Below, one piece after another: positions 1 through 10,048 of a stretch of DNA of 64,000 bases (positions are counted from its first letter, which is position 1; each line of letters begins with the position of its first letter). This DNA is from Ectocarpus siliculosus (Eukaryota; Sar; Phaeophyceae; Ectocarpales; Ectocarpaceae). The notes under the pieces were generated by a model. That model had not been told where the DNA came from and searched no databases. It worked only from the letters and a program-made list of their open reading frames with translations. The position numbers were made by a program, and so were the translations under genes. The stretch is from assembly GCA_000310025.1 (NCBI GenBank), contig FN649727.1, positions 3,927,655 to 3,991,654 on the forward strand. Direction: 5' to 3'.

Positions 1-120
1 ACCGACCCCCCCGGGAAATTAAACCCCCCCCCTTTTTTCCAACCGGTACCCCAACCCCCCCGGAAAAATAGAGGCCATGCGCCCCCCCCCCCCCTCTACC
101 TCCCCCAGAGGATGAGGGTA
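1..120. repeat. C-rich low-complexity edge
   Basis: Several homopolymer C runs of 6 to 14 bases, with one T run, fill the left edge. C-rich runs also follow the 3' end of LINE A and of its truncated relative, so this could be the end of another such element, but no coding sequence is present to test that. Confidence 0.5.
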
Positions 121-921
121 CAGTCCAAAGTAAGCACAAGCTTACCTAAGGTTAATGCCTATTGGTACGGCATTAAAAAAATATACTAAAGTCCCCCATT
201 GGGCGGTGGAGGACTTAGAGTTAAGACACCCCAAAACTCTCCGGAGTGAGATCCAAAATGGATCGGACGATGGAGGGGGGGGGGGTGCTCGTTGCTTGAA
301 GTGGACCAATATAACATAGAGCCATCCAAGCAAAGCTTATTACTCACCTGAACGACCTGACCAACCACGCAAAAACTGCGGAGCTAGATGAGCGGCACGC
401 ACAATGAATTGTTTTCGATTGGAGAGAGGCGAGTACAAAGCAGTAAGGAATTGTTGGCCAAACTTTCGGCAGATAGGTCTACTCGGGAGCGTAAGTGGGG
501 TAGCAACCCATGTACATGAGAAGCTGGACGTTGGTGTACGATCCATCCCGGCGTGTGAGTAGGATCTTAGGCTATGCAAGTCGTCCCTGAACTTATTGTG
601 GTGAAAATGACCTCCCAGGAGGAAAGTAGCCTGTACCGCGGGACTTCGGAGATGATAAATTTGGGTGGTCGGGGGACGTCTGGGTGTTTACTAAGCAGAA
701 CGCCCGGCACAAGACTGGGGTACTTGTGCCAGGAGGTGTGAACTTGGATGTAGACTACGAGCCCATGTTGGAGGCGCTATTTAGCGTCGGTGAGCCGGCA
801 AAAGAACTGAAAGGAACCACAACCCCCACCGGACACTCGGATTGGGAAGGCCGAGTATTCCGTATGCTTTCCTGAAAAAACACGAAAAACAAGTGGCCGC
901 GGTCCAGTTGCTGTAGAGATC
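121..921 (+). other. Leader region upstream of LINE A
   Basis: No gene is recognised. The only notable open frame on the + strand (684-875) starts with GTG and matches no family I know. Its position directly before the endonuclease frame makes it a likely 5' UTR or degraded 5' end of LINE A. The element's 5' boundary cannot be fixed because no target-site duplication was found. Confidence 0.3.
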
Positions 922-2415
922 ATGAGGATGGTGAAGAAGCCGGGAGGATGGAAGCAGAAACTGTGGCAGGGAGACAGGTTGGAGCTGCTGCTGTTTGGAA
1001 TTCCAAGGGACATGACGAGGATAGAGTTCAAGAACTGTTGTGACACGGAGGGACTGCACTGCCTAGCAAGGGGAGAAGTAGGCAGAGAGCATGAACATTT
1101 CCGGGTGAAATTGACCAAGGGAGACAGCCAAGAGTGCCTGGGGGTTGACATCGAGAAGCTGTCGAACTACGTAAGGAAGTTTGGATGGAGGGTTTGCGTC
1201 GCGAACATGATAAAAACAGAGAAGGTAAGGCGACAGGAGGCGAGGGCGATAGAGGCGAAGAAGGGACCGGGCGGGGGAGACGAGCAGGCAAATCAGAAGA
1301 ACGCCGAGAAGAAGCGGAAGGCGAAGGATAGAGTGCGCAAAATCTCCAATAGGGAAAAGCACAAGCTGAGAGTGGGGTCGTGGAACGTGTGCGGGTTCGC
1401 AAGGAGTGAGCGCAAGCGGTTGGAAATAGTGGACCAAGTAGAACAAAGCGATCTGGATGTAGTGGGGATCCAAGAGACGTGGGAATTGAAGGATGGGGAC
1501 GTGGTAAGCAAACTAGGGAAGTACCGGTGGGTAGGGAAGGCAAGAAAGGGCTTAGACCCGAAGAAAAGGGGGGAGGGGGGAGTCGGATTCCTGGTCAAGG
1601 AACACTTGTTTGACGTGGTGGAAGTAGTGGTGAAAACGGAGTTCGAGGAAAGCCTATGGCTTAAGATACCTGGGGAGCGGGGTGAGAAAGATTTGTTTCT
1701 AGGGAACGTGTACGTCCCACCGTCGTCGAAGAAAGTCGCAAGCAAGGCGCAGGAGAACTTCGGACAAATTGGGGAAGACGTCCAGAGGTTCAGTAGGAAG
1801 GGAGAAGTTGTCATGGTGGGCGATTTCAACTCCAGAGTAGGGAAAGCTTGCAGTAGAGGACAGGCGATCGGGCAGCACGGAGAAGACAAAGCGAATGACA
1901 ACGGAGTGAGGATGCTTGAATTCTTGGGAAGCAACGAGCTGATGGTGTTGAACGGTAGGAGGGAAAGCGATAAGCCGGAGTTCACCAGGCAGAGGGCAGT
2001 TTGCAATGAATACTCGATCCTCGACTACATCCTGGTAGATAGGGGGAGCACACAGGTCCCGGAGCTGCACGTAAGTGCGATAGATATAGGTTCGACCGAC
2101 CATTTCCTCATATGGGCAAACATCGGCCGATCTAGAAAGACGGAGAGTAAGAAAAAGAGGAAAGTGTTCCGGTGGAAAGTAGAGCGTTTGGGAGACGAGG
2201 GGACACGCGACGAATTCCAGAAGGGATTGGCTGGTAGTGTAGAACCCTTCAGGAAACTGCTGAGAAGCGTCGAAGACGGAAAGGTAGACGCACAAGCAGC
2301 AGGGGACAGGGTGATTGAAGGGTGGGAGTCCATAGTGAACACAACGGCAGAGAGAGTAGTGGAAAAGAAGGTGGTACGATGTGGGGTATCGGTTAAGCGG
2401 TGGGTGACGAGCTGA
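922..2415 (+). CDS. LINE A ORF, endonuclease half
   Basis: The 497-residue product carries the endonuclease/exonuclease/phosphatase fold used by APE-type LINEs to nick target DNA. Visible motifs are SWNVCGF (WN at about 154-155), VGIQETW (catalytic Glu near 185), GDFNSR, and a C-terminal STDHF matching the SDH block. Residues 100-150 are Lys/Arg rich, consistent with nucleic-acid binding. The start is a true ATG. The frame stops just before the region that normally links endonuclease to RT. That linker (the RW..DELKEEI stretch) continues in the next frame, so the ancestral protein was probably one polypeptide now split by loss of about one base in a G run near 2401-2406, unless programmed frameshifting is used. 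Confidence 0.9.
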   Translation: MRMVKKPGGWKQKLWQGDRLELLLFGIPRDMTRIEFKNCCDTEGLHCLARGEVGREHEHFRVKLTKGDSQECLGVDIEKLSNYVRKFGWRVCVANMIKTEKVRRQEARAIEAKKGPGGGDEQANQKNAEKKRKAKDRVRKISNREKHKLRVGSWNVCGFARSERKRLEIVDQVEQSDLDVVGIQETWELKDGDVVSKLGKYRWVGKARKGLDPKKRGEGGVGFLVKEHLFDVVEVVVKTEFEESLWLKIPGERGEKDLFLGNVYVPPSSKKVASKAQENFGQIGEDVQRFSRKGEVVMVGDFNSRVGKACSRGQAIGQHGEDKANDNGVRMLEFLGSNELMVLNGRRESDKPEFTRQRAVCNEYSILDYILVDRGSTQVPELHVSAIDIGSTDHFLIWANIGRSRKTESKKKRKVFRWKVERLGDEGTRDEFQKGLAGSVEPFRKLLRSVEDGKVDAQAAGDRVIEGWESIVNTTAERVVEKKVVRCGVSVKRWVTS

Positions 2416-4937
2416 AAGAAGAAATAGGGGAACGTAGAGAAGTCTTCAAGCAATACCTGGGTGAGGGGTCTGAAGAGAGTTGGGAAAAGTACAGGGCCAA
2501 GAGGAAACAGGTGAAGGGACTAGTGAAAAAGAAGAAAAAGTGCATTTGGGACGAAGTAGTGCAGAAGGCCAACGGAGGCCTGGAGGGGAACGCCAAGCAG
2601 ATGTGGGAAGGGATTAGTGGGATGGTAAAAAAGACCGCGCAAGGGGGGGATACAGGGGTAGCAACATTGCGAGGTGTGAACGGTGGACTAGTCAGCAGTG
2701 GGAAGGGAAAAAGGGAAGTTCTAGCAGGACACTACAAGAGACTTGGAGTGCCTTCGGAGAATGAAGATTTTGATCAAGTGTTTAAGAAGGAGGTGGACGC
2801 ATGGGCCCAGAAAGAAGAAGAGACATCGAAGGCAGACGTTGGGAACGTAGAACTAGAAAAGGAGTTCACTGAGGACGAGGTTGAGGCGTGTGTGAACAAG
2901 CTGCAGTGCCACAAAGCAGCAGGGGCGGATGGGACAGTCAACGAGTTCATGAAGTTTGGGGGGAAGGGGATGATCCAGCTGATGGTACTCCTGTACAACT
3001 GGGTGTGGAAAAACGAGTATGCGCCAAGTAGATGGAGGGAAGGAGTGGTTGTGAACTTGTTTAAGAAAGGAGACAAGACTGACCCAGGAAACTACAGGGG
3101 TATCACACTGTTGAACACAGTAGGAAAAGTGTTTTGTAAGCTGCTGAACGATAGGATAGTGGGAGTAATGGAGAAGAAACGTAGCATTAGTGAGGGCCAG
3201 GCAGGTTTCCGACAGAAGAGGGGGTGCGTAGACCACGCATTCACGGTAGGGAGAATCATCCAAGGTAGAAAGAGGGCGGGAAAGCGGACGTACTGCTTCT
3301 TCCTGGACGTGAAAAAGGCATACGATACCGTATGGAGAAATGGGCTGTGGAAACAATTGTCCAAGTACGGGATCAAGGGGAAAATGTGGAGAGTGCTGAA
3401 GAAGATGACAGAGTGTACGAAAAGCGCGGTCATGCTAGACGGAGAACTTTCTAAATTCTTCGACATTGAGCAAGGGGTCCCACAAAGTTGCACGCTGTCC
3501 CCAACATTGTTCCAGGTGTTCATCAACGATCTGTTGGAAGTCGTAGAGGCAGTCCGGAAGGGAGTAAAAGTAGGGGACACGGAAACTTCGGTGTCAGGAA
3601 TGCTGTTTGCGGATGATCTTGTTGGTATGTCGGACACCCCTGAGGGACTGCAACTGCAAGTTGACGCGGCGAAGAAGTTTACTGATAAGTGGAGATTGTC
3701 TGCCAACGTTACGAAGAGTGCCGTCATGGTATGCAACGAGGGCAGGGAGGAACCAGTTGAACATAGATGGAAGTGGGGCATCGAGGAGATTGCAGTAGTG
3801 GACCAGTACACATACCTCGGAGTAGAGATCGCAAAAGATTGCTCGTGGAATACACACATGTCCAAGGTAGCGGAAAAGGGCAAAGCACGAGCAGGGAAGC
3901 TGCACCCAATACTCGCAAACCGGCACCTTGATACACGCATCAAATTAACGGTTTTGAAGAGCGTAATCGTACCGCCGCTAGAGTACGCCGGAGAAGTATG
4001 GGAAGGAAATAAGAAGGCAGTGAAAGAACTCGAGGCGGCGCAGATGAAAGCAGCGAAAATCATTCTAGGATGCTCCAAGCGCACAAGTAATGCAGCAGTC
4101 AGGGCAGAATTGGGGATCCAATCCCTACGGTCGGGAAGAGACGCAAGGAAGCTGACATGGCAGTATCGCATGTGCGGGATGGGAGAGGAGAGATTGCCGA
4201 GAATAGTATGGGAGGCGAAGTGGGCAAACAAAAAGAGGGGTAGACAACCCACGGAATGGGTCAAGGTTGTAGAGGACGTATGGAAGGGATTGGACATCGA
4301 CGAAGATGAAACGCTGGAAACGGAGGGTCTACAGGGGTTCAAGAAGAAGATATCTGTTGCTTGTGCCGAGAGAGAAGAACAGAATCTAAGGAAAGAATCC
4401 AAGGATAAGGAGGGTCTAGAAGTGTACGGAATGTTGAAAGAAGGACTAGGGTTCAAGGATTACCTACATGGACCAATGGATGCAGGGACAAAGCTTAAGG
4501 TCAAATTCAGGACCGGGGACATAGGCCTTCGAGAACGTCGACGAAGATATAGGACGGTAGACGACGAAGACGACAAGTTCAAATGTGATTGCGGCTTCGA
4601 ATGCGAAGACAGTGTTCATGTAGTCGCGGAATGTCCGTGGTACGAAAAGGAGAGGTACATGACTGAGCTGGGAAAAATACAAGGGACGTACAGGGAGATG
4701 TTTGAGGCATGGAATAGGGAGGAGAGGACGGTAGCGGTACTGGGGAGTAGAAAGTGGTTTGAAAAGGCGGGAAGGGACATCGTTAGGATAGACAAACTAG
4801 GGAAGACATTTTTGAGCCACCTTTGGCAAAGTAGGAAGGAACGATTGGCCATCGGTGATCGGTCCTGTGGGAACAATGCTCCGTCCTCTCGAGGACGCGT
4901 GGTCAATGGTCTAACCGCTAAGGCATGCAAAACATAA
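2397..4937 (+). CDS. LINE A ORF, reverse transcriptase half
   Basis: The frame encodes about 845 residues of a LINE reverse transcriptase. Ordered blocks are visible: the KAAGADG block, NYRGITLL, GQAGFRQKRGC, FFLDVKKAYDTV (first catalytic Asp), QGVPQSCTLSPTLF, and FADD (residues about 403-406, the catalytic Asp pair). Near the C-terminus a CDCGFECEDSVHVVAECPWY stretch forms a CxC..H..C motif typical of LINE C-termini. There is no ATG at the junction: the frame opens after a TAA at 2394-2396, and its first usable codon in a relaxed start model is GTG. This argues for a frameshifted continuation of the endonuclease frame rather than an independent gene. All RT motifs are intact. Confidence 0.9.
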   Translation, partial: AVGDELKEEIGERREVFKQYLGEGSEESWEKYRAKRKQVKGLVKKKKKCIWDEVVQKANGGLEGNAKQMWEGISGMVKKTAQGGDTGVATLRGVNGGLVSSGKGKREVLAGHYKRLGVPSENEDFDQVFKKEVDAWAQKEEETSKADVGNVELEKEFTEDEVEACVNKLQCHKAAGADGTVNEFMKFGGKGMIQLMVLLYNWVWKNEYAPSRWREGVVVNLFKKGDKTDPGNYRGITLLNTVGKVFCKLLNDRIVGVMEKKRSISEGQAGFRQKRGCVDHAFTVGRIIQGRKRAGKRTYCFFLDVKKAYDTVWRNGLWKQLSKYGIKGKMWRVLKKMTECTKSAVMLDGELSKFFDIEQGVPQSCTLSPTLFQVFINDLLEVVEAVRKGVKVGDTETSVSGMLFADDLVGMSDTPEGLQLQVDAAKKFTDKWRLSANVTKSAVMVCNEGREEPVEHRWKWGIEEIAVVDQYTYLGVEIAKDCSWNTHMSKVAEKGKARAGKLHPILANRHLDTRIKLTVLKSVIVPPLEYAGEVWEGNKKAVKELEAAQMKAAKIILGCSKRTSNAAVRAELGIQSLRSGRDARKLTWQYRMCGMGEERLPRIVWEAKWANKKRGRQPTEWVKVVEDVWKGLDIDEDETLETEGLQGFKKKISVACAEREEQNLRKESKDKEGLEVYGMLKEGLGFKDYLHGPMDAGTKLKVKFRTGDIGLRERRRRYRTVDDEDDKFKCDCGFECEDSVHVVAECPWYEKERYMTELGKIQGTYREMFEAWNREERTVAVLGSRKWFEKAGRDIVRIDKLGKTFLSHLWQSRKERLAIGDRSCGNNAPSSRGRVVNGLTAKACKT

Positions 4938-4975
4938 GAGTACGCCCCCCCCCCCCTCCGCCCCCCGCCCCCAAT
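4938..4975 (+). repeat. C-rich tract at LINE A 3' end
   Basis: Directly after the RT stop the sequence reads GAGTACGCC and runs into a C-rich tract. The truncated copy near 50450 has the same GAGTACGCC followed by a C-rich run when read in the element's direction. This shared boundary suggests the family ends in a C-rich tail. Confidence 0.6.
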
Positions 4976-6491
4976 ATTGCCGGTCTCTAATGAAGACCCC
5001 TCTTTGGTCACGTAAATCTTCAGCGTCCACACCCTGCAGATCATGATTCGATCAGCCTGTCACATAACACGGAAGCTACATAGAGAAAGGCACAAACAAG
5101 GGGCGCGTGCGTGTGGTTTGGACGGAAACGCACACGAGAGAGTAGCATAGACAGGATGTACGAAACACGGTGTGTGTGATGTATGGTTGAGAGAGAATGT
5201 GAGCAGCCTGAGAAACCAATGGCAGCGTGTGGTTTGGTTCGCGAGGGGAACACGAGAGAGAGCGTGCGAAAGCACGAAAGGAACATCAAACACACCGTGC
5301 GGGATATTATTCATTCAGTGAGATAGGTGGAGGTATACCTGATGACAGTTAGTATAGAACGAGTATAACGAAGCATCTATTGAACGCTGAAAGGAAATAA
5401 AACGTAATCATAACGGTTGTTGTCGTTTGTTTCTATGATCGGTCATAAAAATACGGTAACTACCGTTGAGAGGCTGAGAGATGGCACCGGGTGCGATCGT
5501 TTTTGTATTTTGTTTTGCATGTTTTTCTTGTCGTACCCCGATGCGATCTCACCGACCCCGGTGGGGAAATCGTTAACCATGCCTCACCCCGGTGCCATAT
5601 CTACGACCGGTGCCATCTCTTCGCCTTTGACGGTGGTTACTACTCCCTTTTAGTGAAAATGAGGATGGATGTGGAGATCCCCTTATTATATAGCGGCACA
5701 TCTCCCCAAAGCGTCTGGCGAGGACAATCACCCATTATTTACGTCAGCGAAAGTGCTCTTTCTTTTCCCCCACGTTGTGACAACACGACGAGAAAGAAAG
5801 TACGCCAAGAAGCCATTGCTACTACAGCGCGGTATAATCTACAGTGTGTACCTCGGACTCTTATCGATCTGTTGTGAAGAGAAAGAACGAAAGAACCAAA
5901 ACAACTCAGGCGAGGGGTCGAAATCGTCGCCGCCTGCTGCTGCCGCCTCGAAGTCGGGACACGCGGCCGGGCAAGAGCCGCGGTCAACACCCGGCGCGTC
6001 CAACCCCGAAAACGAGGACAGCCATGGGCGCGAAGCAAACGTAAGCAAAACGTACGCCCGCCAGCAGCCGCACCAACAATTCGTTTGGAACGCTTCTAAT
6101 TCCTTTGGAATGCTGCAGCTGGCGGTGACCAACGAGAACGACAAAACGAGGGCGACAGCAGTCACAACAACGTGGCAAAGACCAAACATAGCGACGGCGA
6201 AGATTCTGTCGACGACAACGACAGACAGCGAACCTGACCCGGTGCAGTCAACATCGAGAGCTCTAACACCGTGCGAAGGATTTTGACCTGCCTCGCTGAC
6301 TACCCAAAGGGAGGCGGTGTTTAGTTGTTTGTACAAGTAGATATGAAACGGGTTTAATTGTTCGATGGATCTACAGTATCTGTGTGAACTCACGACTTAC
6401 GGCTGCAAGCAGCAGATAGATGTACACGACATTTTGTATGCGTCCACAGCAAGCAGTAGACTACTACTGCAGTACTCTGTCTCTCTGTCTC

Positions 6492-6522
<31 letters not shown>

Positions 6523-7644
6523 GCTCCCCCGTCAGCCTTTCCTTCCCAACGGCACACACAACGCGTACAGAACGCGCCACCTGCAACACACTCGTTACTT
6601 GCGCGAACGAGGGTAGGTGCAGCATGCCAAATGCAGGTGATGCATTAGATGGGAGTTCTGAGAATTGGCAAGGTTCAAGTTCTTACATTTACTTCGTGAA
6701 CTCTCGAACCCTGCTGTAAATTCTTGACTACTGCCAAGTTCGGCAGACAGGGTTCTTTGAAAATATACGCATAAACTCAAGGTGTTTTGGTGCCTTCTGC
6801 GTTCTAAACGTCGAGGAATTCCTTATTATTTGAGACTACGAACTAGGATTGGAATCTTCAAGGAGGAAGAGAGAGGTAAGTTCTACGCTAGAGGTGAGGC
6901 GTTACTATGTACTGGTACGTGGAAACGAGCGACGGGTTATGCAAAAGGACCACGACCCACGCAAAGGTCTGCTCTGCTACTGCTGTACCTACCAGCAGTA
7001 TAGCTTACACGGCACACACACTGTAAATCATCGTGTGTACTGATGAGTACGCCAACTGGGCCACACGACGTCTCGCTGAGTCCCGAGCCCGAGCCCAGAC
7101 CCACAGAAAGAAACGGTTCCTCCGAGAGTCCGAGAGCACCGGGAACGGGTACAAATAAGATCCAAGATCCGTCATTTTGTGATACCGTTCCGTTTTTCAA
7201 AACAAGTCCACCAATCAGGCAGGATTCATCATCGCCGGATCTATTTTTTTTTTCGAATCTGCAGATCTGCAGGTTGTGCAAGTATCAGAACCAAAAACCC
7301 GTGCCCTGGACCACACTTCATCATACACCAGCTTCATCACAGCACCCCCCACCTGTGCTGGTGTCATATTTCCGAAGAACCTCAGCGGACCAGCAGAACA
7401 AACCCACGACAAAGTAGCTGTGTTTACATACACGCTTGCAGCAACCCGTTGCGCGTGTGCCCACCACATCAGTGTTCCTTTTGCTGCTCGCCAACAAGGC
7501 TCCTTCCTATTTTGTTGGTCGATTCGGATCGCCCCTTTTGGTTGAGGTGCTCGCTCGCACGGCAAAACATCACCACGAGGGAGTCTGTGCGCGACAGCCT
7601 GCCGGGGGCTCGGCTCTCTCTCCCCTTCCCTCGCCGCCGTCGCC
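4976..7644. other. Gene-free stretch
   Basis: No gene is recognised. Open frames here are short, lack family motifs and mostly overlap low-complexity DNA. Two diverged copies of a roughly 45-base segment (GCGTGTGGTTTGG ... ACACGAGAGAG) lie near 5106 and 5223. Two of the TACTGCTG/CAGCAGTA motifs discussed in the findings face each other at 6978-7000. Confidence 0.4.
6477..6524. repeat. CT microsatellite
   Basis: An interrupted (CT)n run with occasional G insertions. No gene context is evident. Confidence 0.85.
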
Positions 7645-10048
7645 ATGGGGCCGCAACAGCAGCACCAGCCCGCCCAGCACCTGCGCCCTGTCGTCGAGCC
7701 TGCCACCATCATGGCCTCGCCGGCAGCAGCAGCAGAAGTAGCAGCGGCGGAGCACGGCAAGCACTGCAGCAGCAGCCGCTACAGCCTCGACGACCAGGCG
7801 CGGCTCCTCCAGCATCAGCACCATCGGAACCGGCTGTTTCTCAACCCTTGGAAGGAGCTGGCCCCCGAGGACTTCGTCATCGGCTACGCGCGCGGGCTGG
7901 GAAGGGTCAGATGCAGCTCCTGCGCTTGCAAGATTTCGGCTGGACAGCTCCAGGTAAAAGGAACCGCAGCAGCGTACAGCAGTGTCGTACACCCCAAATC
8001 TGTTTCCCGCTCATGCATCTAATAGCTATCTATTCTGCGCACGCTTTTTTGTTTCTCCTGATGTACCCGCCCCCCCTAGTCAAAAGCGGAGTATTACCTT
8101 TTGGGCGAGTCAAGTCAACTCATACAACTTTGGGTTTGTTGCTGATCCGGCCTCTGCCCCCCCGTGCCTCGATGATCGTCGTAGTCGCGGACACTTTTCG
8201 GCGTCGCTTCTTGCCTGACCCCAGCCGGCATTCCGGCATTGTTTTGCCCCTGGTTACCCGTTGATGATGGCTTCCATCCGTTATTTCTGTCTTCCACACA
8301 TGGTAAAAAAAAAACGCATCACAACCAATCGACAACTGCGACCGAGCGTGCCGTTTCATGCCAACAATAACCCTCCGGCAGCACCACCACGTAGGATATA
8401 CTGCTGTGTGTATGTGACGAAAAAATCGACCCGCCGCTCTCTTGCCCCCCTTGAAGCCGCAAGTCGTGTACTTTCAGTTCGGCCGTATCCATGTCTTTGT
8501 GAAGGAAGTGTACAGCAGTATTTATTTGTAGTGTTGAGCAAAACCGACATCAGACCACAAGCTGGCCGGTTCGTCGACACACGCGTATGTACGACGTAAC
8601 GCCGGCGGACCGGAAGTTCGCCGGACTCCCCTACAGAATCTCTTCAAAGTATCTGGCGAAATAACTCCAGTAAATTGCGACGACGCAAGCAGTAGCAATG
8701 GCCGTTTCGACCCGCACTTCAACGAGGGGACAGGAAGGCTCATCCACGCGTTGGTCGCGCAGCGTGGGTGCTGTCGTTTTCCGGCACCGGCGATAAATAC
8801 TCTTGCGGCCTGTCGCTCCCGCTCCACTCGGCAGTTTTGTGTAGCGAGTTGGAAGTCGCCAAGGTTCGCTGCGCACCCCACAGCCACAGGGATACTTTGC
8901 TCACCAGTTGGTGGCCGCTTTTATTCTTGTGGATCACAATACCGGGGCACTGACGTGAGCAAGCGATCGTCACCCTTCGGACCGCCTACGCTGGATTTGA
9001 GGATTTTAAGAGTATACAGACCCTAACCCTAACCTCAACCCCGAAGCACGGATTGAATGCTTTATCCCATATGTTTACTTGATCAATTTTGCTGCGGCAT
9101 ACTACCGCACCCTTCGGTGTATCCCGCCCGGTGGTGTTGTTTAAAAAAAAAATATCTCGCCGCCCGTAGCAAATAAAAAACCCAACTTACCCCAACCCAA
9201 CGAGAGATCGTTGAAGTTGTACTTTTGCAGCATCCCCCCATTTTGAGCTTTTGCCCTCACCACCCTCCTTTTCCGATCTAACTTACTTGCTCGTGACCTC
9301 AACAACGGCAGTAGTTGATGGCTTCGCCTGATGTTGCAACGTACTCCTTCTTGTGCGCGGTAGTGAACACGTGAACACCAGCACGGTAGATTATTCACTT
9401 GCGGGGGCGTGTTTTACTGCTGTGGTCAGCACCTTTCGTTTATTTTTTGTGCGTGTGCATGTGTGTATTCGTCCAGTCTATTCGCCTGGCTACGCCGTGT
9501 GAGATATTGGTATGCATATCTTCTGTGTATTCTAGTGTTGCCGCACCAGCAGGGTCCCACGGGAGCAGCGTAAACACTAAAGTTTCGCCTAGAAGTACAA
9601 TTATTTTTCGTTGGCTCTCGGTGTAATCCTGCAAGACATGCACAGAAGCGATACATGCGTACGCGTTAGGGTGCGCACCCCACACGCGCAATCAATCGAT
9701 TCATTCTACAGCAGTATGCCTAGCCTATTGATCATTCATCATTTACGCTGTCAAGTAGTCGGTAATAATGTTTTGTCACGCTCGCTCATTCAACAACCCT
9801 TCGCCGCACCATCCTTTCGCCACCACGATACCGCGCCCACGCAGCTCGGAGCGTTTTACATGCACGAGGACAGGTTCACACTGCTCAGGTGGCACCACCA
9901 GTCGTGCGTAGACGCGCCCGAGTGCCTCACCAGTCCGATGGACCTGTGCGGAATAGAAGACCTGTCGCCCGAAGACGTGGACGAGGTCTGCCGCTGGTTG
10001 GCCCACGGAAGAAGCGGGCCAGTCAAAGACAGGACGTGGACGGCGTAG
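7645..10048 (+). CDS. Small PARP-type zinc-finger protein, 2 exons
   Basis: Exons 7645-7953 and 9845-10048 are joined by a 1,891-base GT-AG intron, phase 0 on both sides, giving 170 residues. The splice reconstitutes a PARP-type (C3H) zinc finger, which in known proteins recognises DNA breaks: Cys90-x2-Cys93 in RVRCSSC, then His121-x2-Cys124 in RWHHQSC, followed by the family's acidic LSPEDVDEVCRWL tail. The 27-residue spacing is close to the usual 28-30. The N-terminal 70 residues are Gln/Ala/His rich and low complexity. No PARP catalytic, BRCT or ligase domain follows, since a TAG ends exon 2. The finger therefore stands alone unless alternative splicing skips that stop. An unseen upstream exon is possible. 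Function in DNA damage sensing is inference from the domain only. Confidence 0.75.

Larger units (their letters stand above)
922..4975 (+). mobile_element. LINE A: non-LTR retrotransposon, near complete
   Basis: An apurinic-endonuclease-like domain is followed by a reverse transcriptase and a C-terminal Cys/His motif, the usual order of an APE-type LINE. The two halves are in different frames that overlap at 2397-2415. The 3' end falls in a C-rich run after the RT stop at 4937. A 3'-terminal relative of the same family, in opposite orientation, lies at about 50450-50664, showing that the family has amplified. No poly-A tail is visible. Confidence 0.9.

Noticed and set aside
3092-4456. 454-codon antisense open frame in LINE A
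   Set aside because: Mirror of the RT coding strand; high purine codon bias of the RT leaves the antisense open.
9021-9043. CCCTAA repeats resembling telomere sequence
   Set aside because: Only about two units, too short to distinguish from chance.
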